Under the pieces are notes generated by a model. That model searched no databases, was not told where the DNA came from, and saw only the letters and a program-made list of their open reading frames with translations. Positions 1 to 5,974 of a stretch of DNA of 6,336 nucleotides are shown here, one piece after another (the stretch's first letter is position 1; each line of letters starts with the position of its first letter). Location: positions 1 through 6,336 of the forward strand of contig JAHIMW010000161.1 in NCBI GenBank assembly GCA_018896355.1, in the 5' to 3' direction. The stretch is from Pseudomonadota bacterium. GTDB lineage: Bacteria > Desulfobacterota > Syntrophia > Syntrophales > UBA5619. Made by a program: the position numbers and the translations under genes.

Positions 1-1382
1 ATGGTCTTTCCCAGCCCCATGTCGTCGGCGAGGCAGGCCCCCAGCCCCAGCTCATGCATGAAGCGGAGCCAGGCGACTCCCGTCTGCTGATAGGGGCGGA
101 GCGTCGTTTTCAGGTCCCGGCCGGGATCGGCTGGGGCGATTCCCTCGGGGGAGCGCATCCCGGCGAGGATCGACCGGAGCCATTCCCCGGCGTCGGCGTG
201 CAGCCACTCCCGGGAAGTATCTGCGGCGGGGAGGGCGTTTTTGCCCTCCATGCCGGCCCCGGCGAGGAGGCGCATTCCCTCGGAAAAGGAGAGGCCCTCG
301 CCCCCATCCTCTTTCTTCCGTTTTTCCCAGAAGGAGAGAAGCGCGGAAAGCTTCTCCCGGTCGATCTCCACCCATTTCCCCCGGAGGAGGACGAGGCCGG
401 AGGTTTCGCTCAGAATCCGCAGACGCTCTTCCTCCGTCAGTTCCTCGCCGTCCAGCGTAAGGCCGACGGAGAAATCGAGGAGGGCGTCGAGGCCGAGGCC
501 GCCGGGCCTCTTGCCGCCCACCGTCACCGACACCTGCGGACGGGGGGGGCGGCCGCGGCCCTGCCACGCCCCGGGGATGCGGACCAGGACACCGGCGGAT
601 TCGAAGTGCGGGACGTCGTCGAGGAAACGGCGGGTCTCCCGGACCGTCCAGGCCAGGGGGTGGAAGATTTCGCCCGATTCGACCAACTCCCGGATCAGCG
701 CGCTCGCCTCGGCCGCCCGCTGGAGCGGCGTCAGCAGGGCGAGCAGCCCCCGGCGGTCCCCGGCGTCGGCGAACTCCCGGAAGGCCTTGCCCAGCGGGAG
801 GAACTGCGGTTTCGCCAGGCCGGAGAGGCGGGTCGTGTAGGTGACGAGGAAGCCGAAGGGGCGCGCCTCGTTCTTCCGGTTTTCCGCCAGATGGAAGGCG
901 ACGCGGCCCACCATGTTCCAGAGGGAGTTGCGATTTTTCAGATAGTCCTGGATGTTTCCTCCTGCCCGTCCGGCCTCGTCGCGGGTGCGATCCTCCAGCG
1001 CCGTCCAGAGATTTTCCAGGACTGCGGGACTCAGATACTCCAGCCCCCGTAGCGGGGGAGAGGTTTCGACGATCCGGAGGAGCTCCTCCCGGGAGGGGGG
1101 AGGCGCGGCGGTATCGGGAGCTTCCGATTCGACGCCGGCGATTCGGCAGAGCTGCGTGAGGCAGCGGCGGGAAAAGTCGCGCCAGAAGACGAAGGCAGGC
1201 GGGAGGGGCGTGGCCAACTCCGCGGCGGCAAGGTGGAGGAGTCCGGCGGCGCTCCCTTCGTGAAAGGCCTCCGCGATCCGGGCGGCGATCTTATCGGGAA
1301 GGGCGGGGCCGTCCCCGCCGTCGGGCAGGAAAACGACCTGCCCCGAGGGGGCTATGGCCAGTGTGACAACGGGCATGGGCAT
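1..1382 (-). CDS. SNF2-family DEAD/DEAH helicase, N-terminal part (partial)
   Basis: The reading frame is open from an ATG at 1382 to the window edge (460 complete codons, no stop seen); the C-terminal part lies outside. The last residues hold the helicase hallmarks: LRPYQQTGVAWLRF (Q-motif-like, roughly residues 425-440), then LADDMGLGKT, the SNF2 form of Walker A, ending at about residue 460. The preceding 420 or so residues form a long N-terminal region with no motif I can name securely; it fits the long N-terminal extension of bacterial HepA/SNF2-like helicases (the 'SNF2 helicase-associated' type). Such proteins are ATP-driven DNA translocases; their exact role in bacteria is mostly unclear. 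The start is MPMPVVTLAIAPSGQ, with a second in-frame ATG two codons later (1376); the ribosome binding site is weak. A strong promoter lies just upstream. The SNF2 assignment is firm, the cellular role unknown. Confidence 0.9.
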   Translation of the reverse strand, partial: MPMPVVTLAIAPSGQVVFLPDGGDGPALPDKIAARIAEAFHEGSAAGLLHLAAAELATPLPPAFVFWRDFSRRCLTQLCRIAGVESEAPDTAAPPPSREELLRIVETSPPLRGLEYLSPAVLENLWTALEDRTRDEAGRAGGNIQDYLKNRNSLWNMVGRVAFHLAENRKNEARPFGFLVTYTTRLSGLAKPQFLPLGKAFREFADAGDRRGLLALLTPLQRAAEASALIRELVESGEIFHPLAWTVRETRRFLDDVPHFESAGVLVRIPGAWQGRGRPPRPQVSVTVGGKRPGGLGLDALLDFSVGLTLDGEELTEEERLRILSETSGLVLLRGKWVEIDREKLSALLSFWEKRKKEDGGEGLSFSEGMRLLAGAGMEGKNALPAADTSREWLHADAGEWLRSILAGMRSPEGIAPADPGRDLKTTLRPYQQTGVAWLRFMHELGLGACLADDMGLGKT

Positions 1383-1416
1383 CGATCCGGACTTTCGGGA
1401 TTTTTAAACCGGCGCG

Positions 1417-1445
1417 AGTATAGGAAAACGGCCGCGGAAAGTCAA
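1417..1445 (-). promoter_or_regulatory. sigma70-type promoter of the SNF2 helicase gene
   Basis: Read on the minus strand, TTGACT (1445-1440) and TATACT (1422-1417) are separated by exactly 17 bases, a near-consensus -35/-10 pair. Transcription would begin near 1410 and give a leader of about 28 nt before the ATG at 1382. It lies in the 127-bp divergent gap shared with hicA. Confidence 0.75.
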
Positions 1446-1474
1446 GATTGAGGCGATTCGAAAAAACTTCTCCC

Positions 1475-1509
1475 TTGACAACGACGCCATAATTTGGCAC
1501 CATTCAGCC
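1475..1509 (+). promoter_or_regulatory. hicAB promoter region with candidate operator palindrome
   Basis: The sequence just before hicA contains TTGACA (1475-1480) and a -10-like CATAAT (1488-1493), but these two are too close to pair with each other, so the exact promoter is ambiguous. The -10-like box lies inside the 13-bp imperfect palindrome GCCATAATTTGGC (1486-1498; arms GCCA/TGGC). HicB proteins with a ribbon-helix-helix domain typically bind such palindromes over their own promoter, so autorepression is a reasonable inference. No Shine-Dalgarno sequence is visible between the palindrome and the hicA ATG, and the leader would be very short or absent. Confidence 0.5.
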
Positions 1510-1764
1510 ATGACGCGCAAGCACCGCAAAACCCTTGAACTGATCTTTGCATATCCCCCCGGCGCAAAGGTGAAGTGGCGCGATATTGAAGCGTTGTTCC
1601 GCGAGTTGGGTGCGGAGGTGACCCAACGGGAAGGATCGCGTGTCGGTGTCCGGCTGTTTGGGGAACGAAGGGTGTTTCATCGTCCCCACCCGTCGCCCGA
1701 TGCCGACAAAGGAGCCGTAGCGAGTATTCGCAAATGGTTTGAAAAGAATGGAGTGAAGCCATGA
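1510..1764 (+). CDS. hicA: HicA-family toxin (type II toxin-antitoxin, mRNA interferase fold)
   Basis: This 84-residue basic protein has the length and layout of HicA, a small double-stranded-RNA-binding-like fold that in characterised members cleaves mRNA and arrests translation. Visible landmarks are the N-terminus MTRKHRKTLELIF, WRDIEALFRELGAEV (about 23-37), EGSRVGVRL (41-49), and VFHRPHPSPDADKGAVASIR (55-74), which matches the family's PHP...KGT segment. The start is fixed by the family-typical MxxKHRKTLE beginning; no ribosome binding site precedes it. Where canonical HicA has GSHH or GSNH with the catalytic histidine, this protein has GSRV, placing it in a variant subgroup; the histidines of FHRPHP remain. 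The stop overlaps the hicB start in ATGA. Base composition is more AT-rich than the flanking genes, which suggests acquisition. Identity as HicA-like is strong; toxicity is inferred. Confidence 0.85.
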   Translation: MTRKHRKTLELIFAYPPGAKVKWRDIEALFRELGAEVTQREGSRVGVRLFGERRVFHRPHPSPDADKGAVASIRKWFEKNGVKP

Positions 1765-2105
1765 TGAATGTTATGGAGATCAACGGTGTAAAGGCTGTTA
1801 TCGCCTTCGACCCCGAGATCAATATGTTCCGGGGTGAGTTTGTGGGATTGAACGGCGGCGCCGATTTTTACTCAACCGATATCGATGGATTGCGCTGCGA
1901 AGGGGAAACTTCCCTGAAGGTCTTTCTTGATATGTGCGCCGAGGAAGGGGTTTCCCCCTACCGGAAAACATCCGGCAGATTAAACATTCGCCTTTCCCAG
2001 GAGTTGTACGACAAGGCGGCAACTTTGGCCAATGCGTCGGGAAAGAGTCTGAACGCCTGGATCGCGGATGTTATCCGTCATACCGATGACGTCCTCAGCC
2101 GTTAG
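1761..2105 (+). CDS. hicB: HicB-family antitoxin with C-terminal ribbon-helix-helix domain
   Basis: This 114-residue protein pairs with the overlapping hicA. Residues about 5-65 (MEINGVKAVIAFDPEINMFR onward, then a GETSLKVFLDMCAEEG helix) correspond to the partial RNase-H-like HicB fold, which binds and blocks the toxin. Residues about 72-105, including RLNIRLSQELYDKAATLA and GKSLNAWIADVI, are an Arc/MetJ-type ribbon-helix-helix DNA-binding domain, expected to repress the hicAB promoter. The start at 1761 overlaps the hicA stop by 4 nt (ATGA), implying translational coupling; TGGAGTGA (1749-1756) provides a ribosome binding site about 7 nt upstream. A second ATG follows at once (1764) and would also work. 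The toxin-first gene order is normal for hicAB. No terminator is obvious after the stop, so read-through into waaA is possible. Confidence 0.88.
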   Translation: MMNVMEINGVKAVIAFDPEINMFRGEFVGLNGGADFYSTDIDGLRCEGETSLKVFLDMCAEEGVSPYRKTSGRLNIRLSQELYDKAATLANASGKSLNAWIADVIRHTDDVLSR

Positions 2106-2147
2106 TTAGGGGAGAATAACCACGGGGGCTTTGCGGCGGCGTCCAAA

Positions 2148-2161
2148 GAGGTGAGGATCTG
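2148..2161 (+). promoter_or_regulatory. ribosome binding site supporting the waaA CTG start
   Basis: GAGGTGA (2148-2154) lies 4 nt before CTG 2159, at the short end of normal spacing, and the family-typical membrane anchor begins exactly at that codon. The GTG inside this site (2151) is out of frame with waaA. Confidence 0.5.
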
Positions 2162-3487
2162 TTCTGGTCGGGACTCTACAATCTGCTGCTTCTGGTTGCC
2201 GCGGTATTCGCTGTTCCCTTCTATGGGGCGCGGATGCTCCTTACGGGCAAGTACCGCCGGAGCCTCGGCCCCAAGTTCGGCCGCCTCTCTCCGGTGCTTG
2301 TATCCCTCATGCAGGGAGAGCCCCGGATCTGGGTCCACGCCGTCTCCGTCGGCGAGGCGACGGCGGCCGCCCCGATCGTGGCGGCGCTCCGCTCCCGTTT
2401 CCCCGGGGCGTGCATCGTCCTCTCCACAAGCACGGAGACGGGCCAGGAGATGGCCCGGAAACTGGCGACCGACGCGACGGTTCACATCTACTACCCCCTC
2501 GATATCCCCTGCATAGTCCGTAAGGTTCTCGATCTTGTCCGGCCCGATGTCTTCGTGCCCGTCGAGACGGAGCTCTGGCCCAATTTCATCCGGCTCTGCC
2601 GGGCGCGCGGGACGCGGATCGTGATGGCGAACGGCCGGATCTCGCCCCGCTCCTACCGCCGTTACCGCGCGACGCGCTTCTTTTGGAAGGGGATCCTTGG
2701 GGCGCTCGATGAGGCCGGTGTGATCTCACAGACCGACGGGGAGAGGCTTGCGGTCCTCGGGATGCCCTCCTCCCGGATCAGGGTTCTCGGGAACGCGAAA
2801 TACGACGGCCTCGCCGCCCGGGTCTCCCCGGAACTCGAGATGGAGATCGCCGGCCGCCTCGGAATCGAGCCGGGGCAGAGGGTGCTGGTCGCGGGGAGCA
2901 CGCACGAAGGAGAAGAATCGGTCATTCTGGAAGTCTATCGACGACTGCTCGAACACCGACCGGACTTCAAGTTGATCCTGATCCCCCGCCACATAGAGCG
3001 GGGGGAGGCCGTCGCGGAGCTGGTTCATCGGGCCGGGTTTTCCGACGCCATCCGGACGTCGGAGATCCGGGCGGGGCGAAGCCGTAGCGGGGAACGGGTC
3101 GTTGTCGTCGATCGGATCGGCGAGCTCTTCAAGGTTTACAGCCTCGCCACGGTCGTCTTCTGCGGGGGGAGTCTCGTCCCGAAGGGCGGCCAGAACATCA
3201 TCGAGGCCGCCGCCTGGGGGAAGGTCGTTTTCCACGGGCCGCACATGGAGGATTTCCGGGATGAACGGGTCTTTCTCGAAGAGGCGGGCGCGGGGATCAC
3301 CGTGCGGAACGGCGAGGAACTCTTTACGGGGATTCGGGCGCTCCTCGATGATCCGGATCTGCTGCGAACGAAGGGTGAATCCGGGCGCCGGGCGGTGGCG
3401 GCGAACCGTGGCGCCGCGGGGCGCTACGCCGACCTGATCGCCGACGTCCTGCGGCGCGCCCAATGCGATTGCGCTGAAAAGGCCTAA
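2159..3487 (+). CDS. waaA: 3-deoxy-D-manno-octulosonic acid (Kdo) transferase, apparent CTG start
   Basis: WaaA/KdtA (glycosyltransferase family GT30) transfers Kdo from CMP-Kdo to the lipid A precursor on the cytoplasmic face of the inner membrane, the first step of LPS core assembly. From CTG 2159 the protein has 442 residues, close to the usual 420-435. Landmarks: a hydrophobic N-terminal anchor (about residues 2-24, FWSGLYNLLLLVAAVFAVPF), VHAVSVGE with the catalytic Glu near 66, LSTSTETG (about 88-95), PVETELWPN (134-142), AGSTHEGEE, PRHIERGE, and CGGSLVPKGGQNIIEAAAWG (about 334-353). The first ATG in frame (2234) falls after the anchor and has no good ribosome binding site. No ATG, GTG or TTG occurs in frame between the upstream stop (2117) and 2234, while GAGGTGAGG sits just before CTG 2159. 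If CTG is not used, the start is 2234, giving 417 residues. The family call is firm; the start is uncertain. Confidence 0.9.
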   Translation: MFWSGLYNLLLLVAAVFAVPFYGARMLLTGKYRRSLGPKFGRLSPVLVSLMQGEPRIWVHAVSVGEATAAAPIVAALRSRFPGACIVLSTSTETGQEMARKLATDATVHIYYPLDIPCIVRKVLDLVRPDVFVPVETELWPNFIRLCRARGTRIVMANGRISPRSYRRYRATRFFWKGILGALDEAGVISQTDGERLAVLGMPSSRIRVLGNAKYDGLAARVSPELEMEIAGRLGIEPGQRVLVAGSTHEGEESVILEVYRRLLEHRPDFKLILIPRHIERGEAVAELVHRAGFSDAIRTSEIRAGRSRSGERVVVVDRIGELFKVYSLATVVFCGGSLVPKGGQNIIEAAAWGKVVFHGPHMEDFRDERVFLEEAGAGITVRNGEELFTGIRALLDDPDLLRTKGESGRRAVAANRGAAGRYADLIADVLRRAQCDCAEKA

Positions 3488-3515
3488 AAGGGGGACGGCG
3501 CCCCTATCTTTTTGC
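3485..3515. repeat. degenerate single arm of the GGGGGACAG...CCCCTATTTT repeat
   Basis: Immediately at the waaA stop codon, AAAAGGGGGACGGCGCCCC followed by TATCTTTTTGC resembles one arm of the inverted repeat at 3665-3725 (AATAGGGGGACAGCTCCCC followed by TATTTTCC). GGGG...CCCC can form a small hairpin followed by a T-rich stretch (3505-3513), so it may also act as the waaA terminator. No matching second arm is adjacent. Confidence 0.55.
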
Positions 3516-3544
3516 GGAGGTAATTGCACAAGTACCCCTAAATC

Positions 3545-3653
3545 CCCTCCCCCCTGGCGGGGGAGGGTTAGGGTGGGGGGTAGGCTGCCCCGAAGCCGCC
3601 AAGTTGTTGCTTCGCTTCACCCACCCCCTGCCCCCTCCCGTCAAGGGAGGGGG
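3545..3653. repeat. composite inverted repeat with two G/C-rich hairpins
   Basis: Hairpin 1 is CCCTCCCCC (3545-3553) with GGGGGAGGG (3559-3567); hairpin 2 is CCCCCTCCC (3631-3639) with GGGAGGGGG (3645-3653). Both have perfect 9-bp stems and 5-nt loops. Each is flanked inward by a G- or C-rich tract in opposite orientation (GGGTGGGGGG at 3571-3580, CCCACCCCC at 3620-3628), so the whole block is a head-to-head pair of one unit around a central spacer of about 40 bp. It lies between the convergent waaA and porB genes. This looks like a non-coding REP/MITE-type element. No transposase gene is present in the window. Confidence 0.75.
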
Positions 3654-3664
3654 AGCATATTTTG

Positions 3665-3725
3665 GGAATAGGGGGACAGCTCCCCTATTTTCCCAGGAAA
3701 AATAGGGGAGCTGTCCCCCTATTCC
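3665..3725. repeat. perfect 27-bp inverted repeat overlapping the porB stop; likely terminator
   Basis: The arms 3665-3691 and 3699-3725 are exact reverse complements (27 bp) around a 7-nt loop (CCCAGGA). The arm core is AATAGGGGGACAGCTCCCC then TATTTT. The right end contains the final Glu codon and TAG stop of porB, so the element has been incorporated into the gene end. As a very stable hairpin between convergent genes it could stop or stabilise transcripts from both sides. Its pattern closely resembles the palindrome at 6277-6336. Confidence 0.85.
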
Positions 3726-4615
3726 GCCCGTCTCATGTACTCATTCCACTTGTGGTCGACCGACCGCTGGAACTGGTCCAGTTGCTCCAGGCTCATCTTC
3801 CTGAAACGCCCCTGCCTCTCGACGAAATTGATCACCGGCGCGCGATTCCCCTTTTCGGCCAGCGTCTTGCTCCGGCCGGTGAAACGGAACTTCCCGTCCT
3901 CGATCTCATAGAGGACGACGATCCCCGTCTCCACGGCGAGCCGGCCGATCTTGACCGTATCCTTCGGAGGAAAAACCCAGCCGGGGGGACAGGGGATCGC
4001 AATCTGGAGATAGCGGGTTCCCTTGATCCGCTTGGCCTTCACGAATTTGTCGTAGAGGTCGATCGGGAAGGAGGAGGATGTCGTGGCCAGGTAAGGGATG
4101 TCATGGCCCTCCATGATCTTCATCATGTCCTTTTTATTCTGCTGTTTGGTGAGGATCGGCGTCGTTGTGGTCAGGGCGCCCATCGGGGTGGCGCTGGAGC
4201 GCTGCGTCCCCGTATTCATGTAGCCCTCGTTGTCGTAGCAGACGAAGATGAAGTCCGTTCCGCGCTCGGCGGCTCCGGAGAGCGCCTGGATGCCGATGTC
4301 GAAGGTTCCCCCGTCGCCGGCGATGGCGACGACCGTGATGTCGCTGCGGTTCATCGCCGCAAGCCCCGCCACCAGACCCGACGCCGAGGCCGCGGTGCTG
4401 GCGAAGGTGCAGTTCAAGCTGGGGATGGCGACCGACGTCGTGGGGTAGAGGCCGTGGAGGACCGTGAGGCAGCTGGCCGGGATGGTCAGGATCGTGTTCT
4501 CCCGGAGCGCCTTAAGCACGTAGCGGTAGGCGAGGGAAAGCCCGCAGCCCGAACAGGCGCGGTTCCCCGGCAGCATATATTCTTCCTTGTGTACCTTAAA
4601 GAGTTTTTCCGGCAT
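3719..4615 (-). CDS. porB: 2-oxoacid (pyruvate):ferredoxin oxidoreductase, beta subunit
   Basis: This is the thiamine-diphosphate-binding catalytic subunit of a POR-type enzyme, which oxidatively decarboxylates a 2-oxoacid (most often pyruvate) with CoA to acyl-CoA and CO2, passing electrons to ferredoxin; it can also run in reverse. The 298 residues fit the usual length of about 290-310. The N-terminus has CSGCG (Cys21, Cys24), then Cys49 in PASCL and Cys209 in PCPPGW: the four-cysteine set that binds the proximal [4Fe-4S] cluster in this family. The thiamine diphosphate/Mg motif is GDGG (100-103) through NEGYMNTGTQ (129-138). The start at 4615 has GGGAG (4628-4624) 8 nt upstream. It follows porA after a 153-bp gap holding a repeat. 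The stop codon lies within an inverted repeat. Pyruvate is the likeliest substrate, but 2-oxoisovalerate or another 2-oxoacid cannot be excluded from sequence reading alone. Confidence 0.93.
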   Translation of the reverse strand: MPEKLFKVHKEEYMLPGNRACSGCGLSLAYRYVLKALRENTILTIPASCLTVLHGLYPTTSVAIPSLNCTFASTAASASGLVAGLAAMNRSDITVVAIAGDGGTFDIGIQALSGAAERGTDFIFVCYDNEGYMNTGTQRSSATPMGALTTTTPILTKQQNKKDMMKIMEGHDIPYLATTSSSFPIDLYDKFVKAKRIKGTRYLQIAIPCPPGWVFPPKDTVKIGRLAVETGIVVLYEIEDGKFRFTGRSKTLAEKGNRAPVINFVERQGRFRKMSLEQLDQFQRSVDHKWNEYMRRAE

Positions 4616-4666
4616 TTTTGATTCTCCCGTTTCTCACTCCGAGAGCTTTGAAAATCAACCCTCTTT

Positions 4667-4736
4667 GTCATTCCCGCGCAAGCGGGAATCTATGAAGCCA
4701 CTGAGATGACTGGATTCCTGCTTCCGCAGGAATGAC
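4667..4736. repeat. REP/MITE-like double hairpin in the porA-porB gap
   Basis: Two local hairpins form an inverted pair: ATTCCCGC (4670-4677) with GCGGGAAT (4682-4689), loop GCAA, and ATTCCTGC (4714-4721) with GCAGGAAT (4726-4733), loop TTCC. The outer ends GTCATTCC (4667-4674) and GGAATGAC (4729-4736) are exact reverse complements. This GTCATTCCCGC...GCGGGAAT type is a widespread dispersed palindrome in proteobacterial genomes. The one C-to-T and G-to-A difference between the arms is compensated within the local stem. In the por transcript the structure sits between porA and porB and could affect relative mRNA stability. The rest of the 153-bp gap shows only the porB ribosome binding site. 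Confidence 0.85.
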
Positions 4737-4768
4737 GAGTTGCCAAGTTTCGGCAGAAATTCAAGGTC

Positions 4769-5974
4769 TCACTCCGTAACGCAGTTGAGCCAGGTCTGTT
4801 GCTCCCGGGTTCCCGATGCGATGGCCGCGAGGGAGGAACGGACGGCCTCGGCCAGCTCATTGGCCTTGACATCCCGGCCACCGAGGCCGGCAATGTAGTT
4901 GTGGACCGGTGTCTGGATGCCGATCCCGTACAGGGCCGCTTTGATGTCGGCCGAGAGCGCCCCCTCGTAGCCGTAGCTGATGTCCTTTTCGAAAACGATG
5001 ATGGCCGGGGCTTTATGGAAGGCCTCGCGGACCTCTGCGCGGGGGAAAGGCCGGTAGACCCGGATGCCGACCACGCCGGCCCGGATGCCGCCTTCGCGGA
5101 GCAGGTCCGCCGCCGTTGTCGCCTCCGTCGCGATCGACCCCATGCCGGCGAGGAGCACCTCGGCGTCGTCCGCCTTGTAGCTCCAGAGCATCCCGCCGTG
5201 GTCGCGGCCGAAGCGCTCCGCGTATTCACGGCAGGTCTGCACGATCACATCCCGCGACCCCTCCAGCGCGTGCTGGAGCTTCCAGCGCATGTCCATGTAG
5301 CCGTCGCGCAGAACCCCCTCCGCGTCCCGCCTCTGCCACGGGAAGATGACCGGGTTGATGTTCCGGGGATCTTCCGGGCTGAGGATCGTATGGGGCTTGT
5401 AGGGGGGCAGAAACTCGCAGACCTTATCGGCGTCGGGGATATCGACGGGCATCATCGTGTGGGAGAGGACGAAGCCGTCGTAGCAGACCATCACAGGGCA
5501 GTAAACCTGTTCGGCTATCCGGTAGGCCTGGATCAGCGAATCGATAATCTCCTGGTTGTCACGGCAGTAGATCTGTATCCAGCCCGTGTCCCGCTGGGAG
5601 ATGGAGTCCTGCTGGTCATTGAAGATGGACCAGGGGGCGCCGACGCCGCGGTTCACGCAGGCCAGGACGATCGGGAGGCGGGAGCCCGCCGCCCAGTGAA
5701 GCTGCTCGCACATGTACAAAAGACCGTGGGAGGAGGTCGATGTGAAGGTCCGGGCGCCGACGGTGGATGCGGCAACGCAGACGGTCATGACCGAATGCTC
5801 GCTCTCCACGCGAACATATTCCGCCTTCAATTCCCCCCGCTCGACCCACTGCGAGATCGTTTCGGTGACGGGGGTCGACGGCGTGATCGGATAGGCGGAA
5901 ATGACCTGCACCTTGCAGAGCTTGACCCCGTAAGCGGCGGCCTGATTGCCGGTCATGATCTGGACGTCGCTCAT
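4769..5974 (-). CDS. porA: 2-oxoacid (pyruvate):ferredoxin oxidoreductase, alpha subunit
   Basis: The alpha subunit (401 residues, usual about 390-410) completes the thiamine diphosphate active site together with PorB and contributes substrate-binding residues. Landmarks: MTGNQAAAYG (7-16), ISAYPITPSTPVTETI (25-40), YVRVESEHS (53-61) with the Glu that normally activates the thiamine ring, GARTFTSTSSHGLLYMCE (73-90), VNRGVGAPWSIFNDQQDS (107-124) and QRDTGWIQIY (127-136), all typical of POR domain I. A C-terminal transketolase-like domain begins near DDAEVLLAGMGSIA. The same frame stays open further upstream to 6271, but the true start is ATG 5974: AGGAGGT (5987-5981) lies 6 nt ahead, family homology begins there, and the longer version would run across porD in another frame. 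The start overlaps the porD stop by 4 nt (ATGA), indicating translational coupling. Confidence 0.94.
   Translation of the reverse strand: MSDVQIMTGNQAAAYGVKLCKVQVISAYPITPSTPVTETISQWVERGELKAEYVRVESEHSVMTVCVAASTVGARTFTSTSSHGLLYMCEQLHWAAGSRLPIVLACVNRGVGAPWSIFNDQQDSISQRDTGWIQIYCRDNQEIIDSLIQAYRIAEQVYCPVMVCYDGFVLSHTMMPVDIPDADKVCEFLPPYKPHTILSPEDPRNINPVIFPWQRRDAEGVLRDGYMDMRWKLQHALEGSRDVIVQTCREYAERFGRDHGGMLWSYKADDAEVLLAGMGSIATEATTAADLLREGGIRAGVVGIRVYRPFPRAEVREAFHKAPAIIVFEKDISYGYEGALSADIKAALYGIGIQTPVHNYIAGLGGRDVKANELAEAVRSSLAAIASGTREQQTWLNCVTE

Noticed and set aside
54..1052. Long plus-strand open frame of 332 codons opposite the helicase gene
   Set aside because: It is antisense to a clear SNF2 reading frame, has low-complexity Gly/Glu/Arg-rich composition and no recognisable motif; such frames are common in GC-rich DNA.
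2726..3529. Minus-strand open frame of 267 codons opposite waaA
   Set aside because: It lies antisense to the conserved WaaA catalytic domain and starts in the repeat-rich gap; it has no motif.
3488..3718. CRISPR array or small RNA gene in the repeat-rich gap
   Set aside because: The repeats are inverted pairs of different families, not regularly spaced direct repeats, and no promoter or tRNA-like fold is visible.
3662..4621. Plus-strand open frame of 319 codons opposite porB
   Set aside because: It starts inside a palindromic repeat and runs antisense to porB, with no family resemblance.
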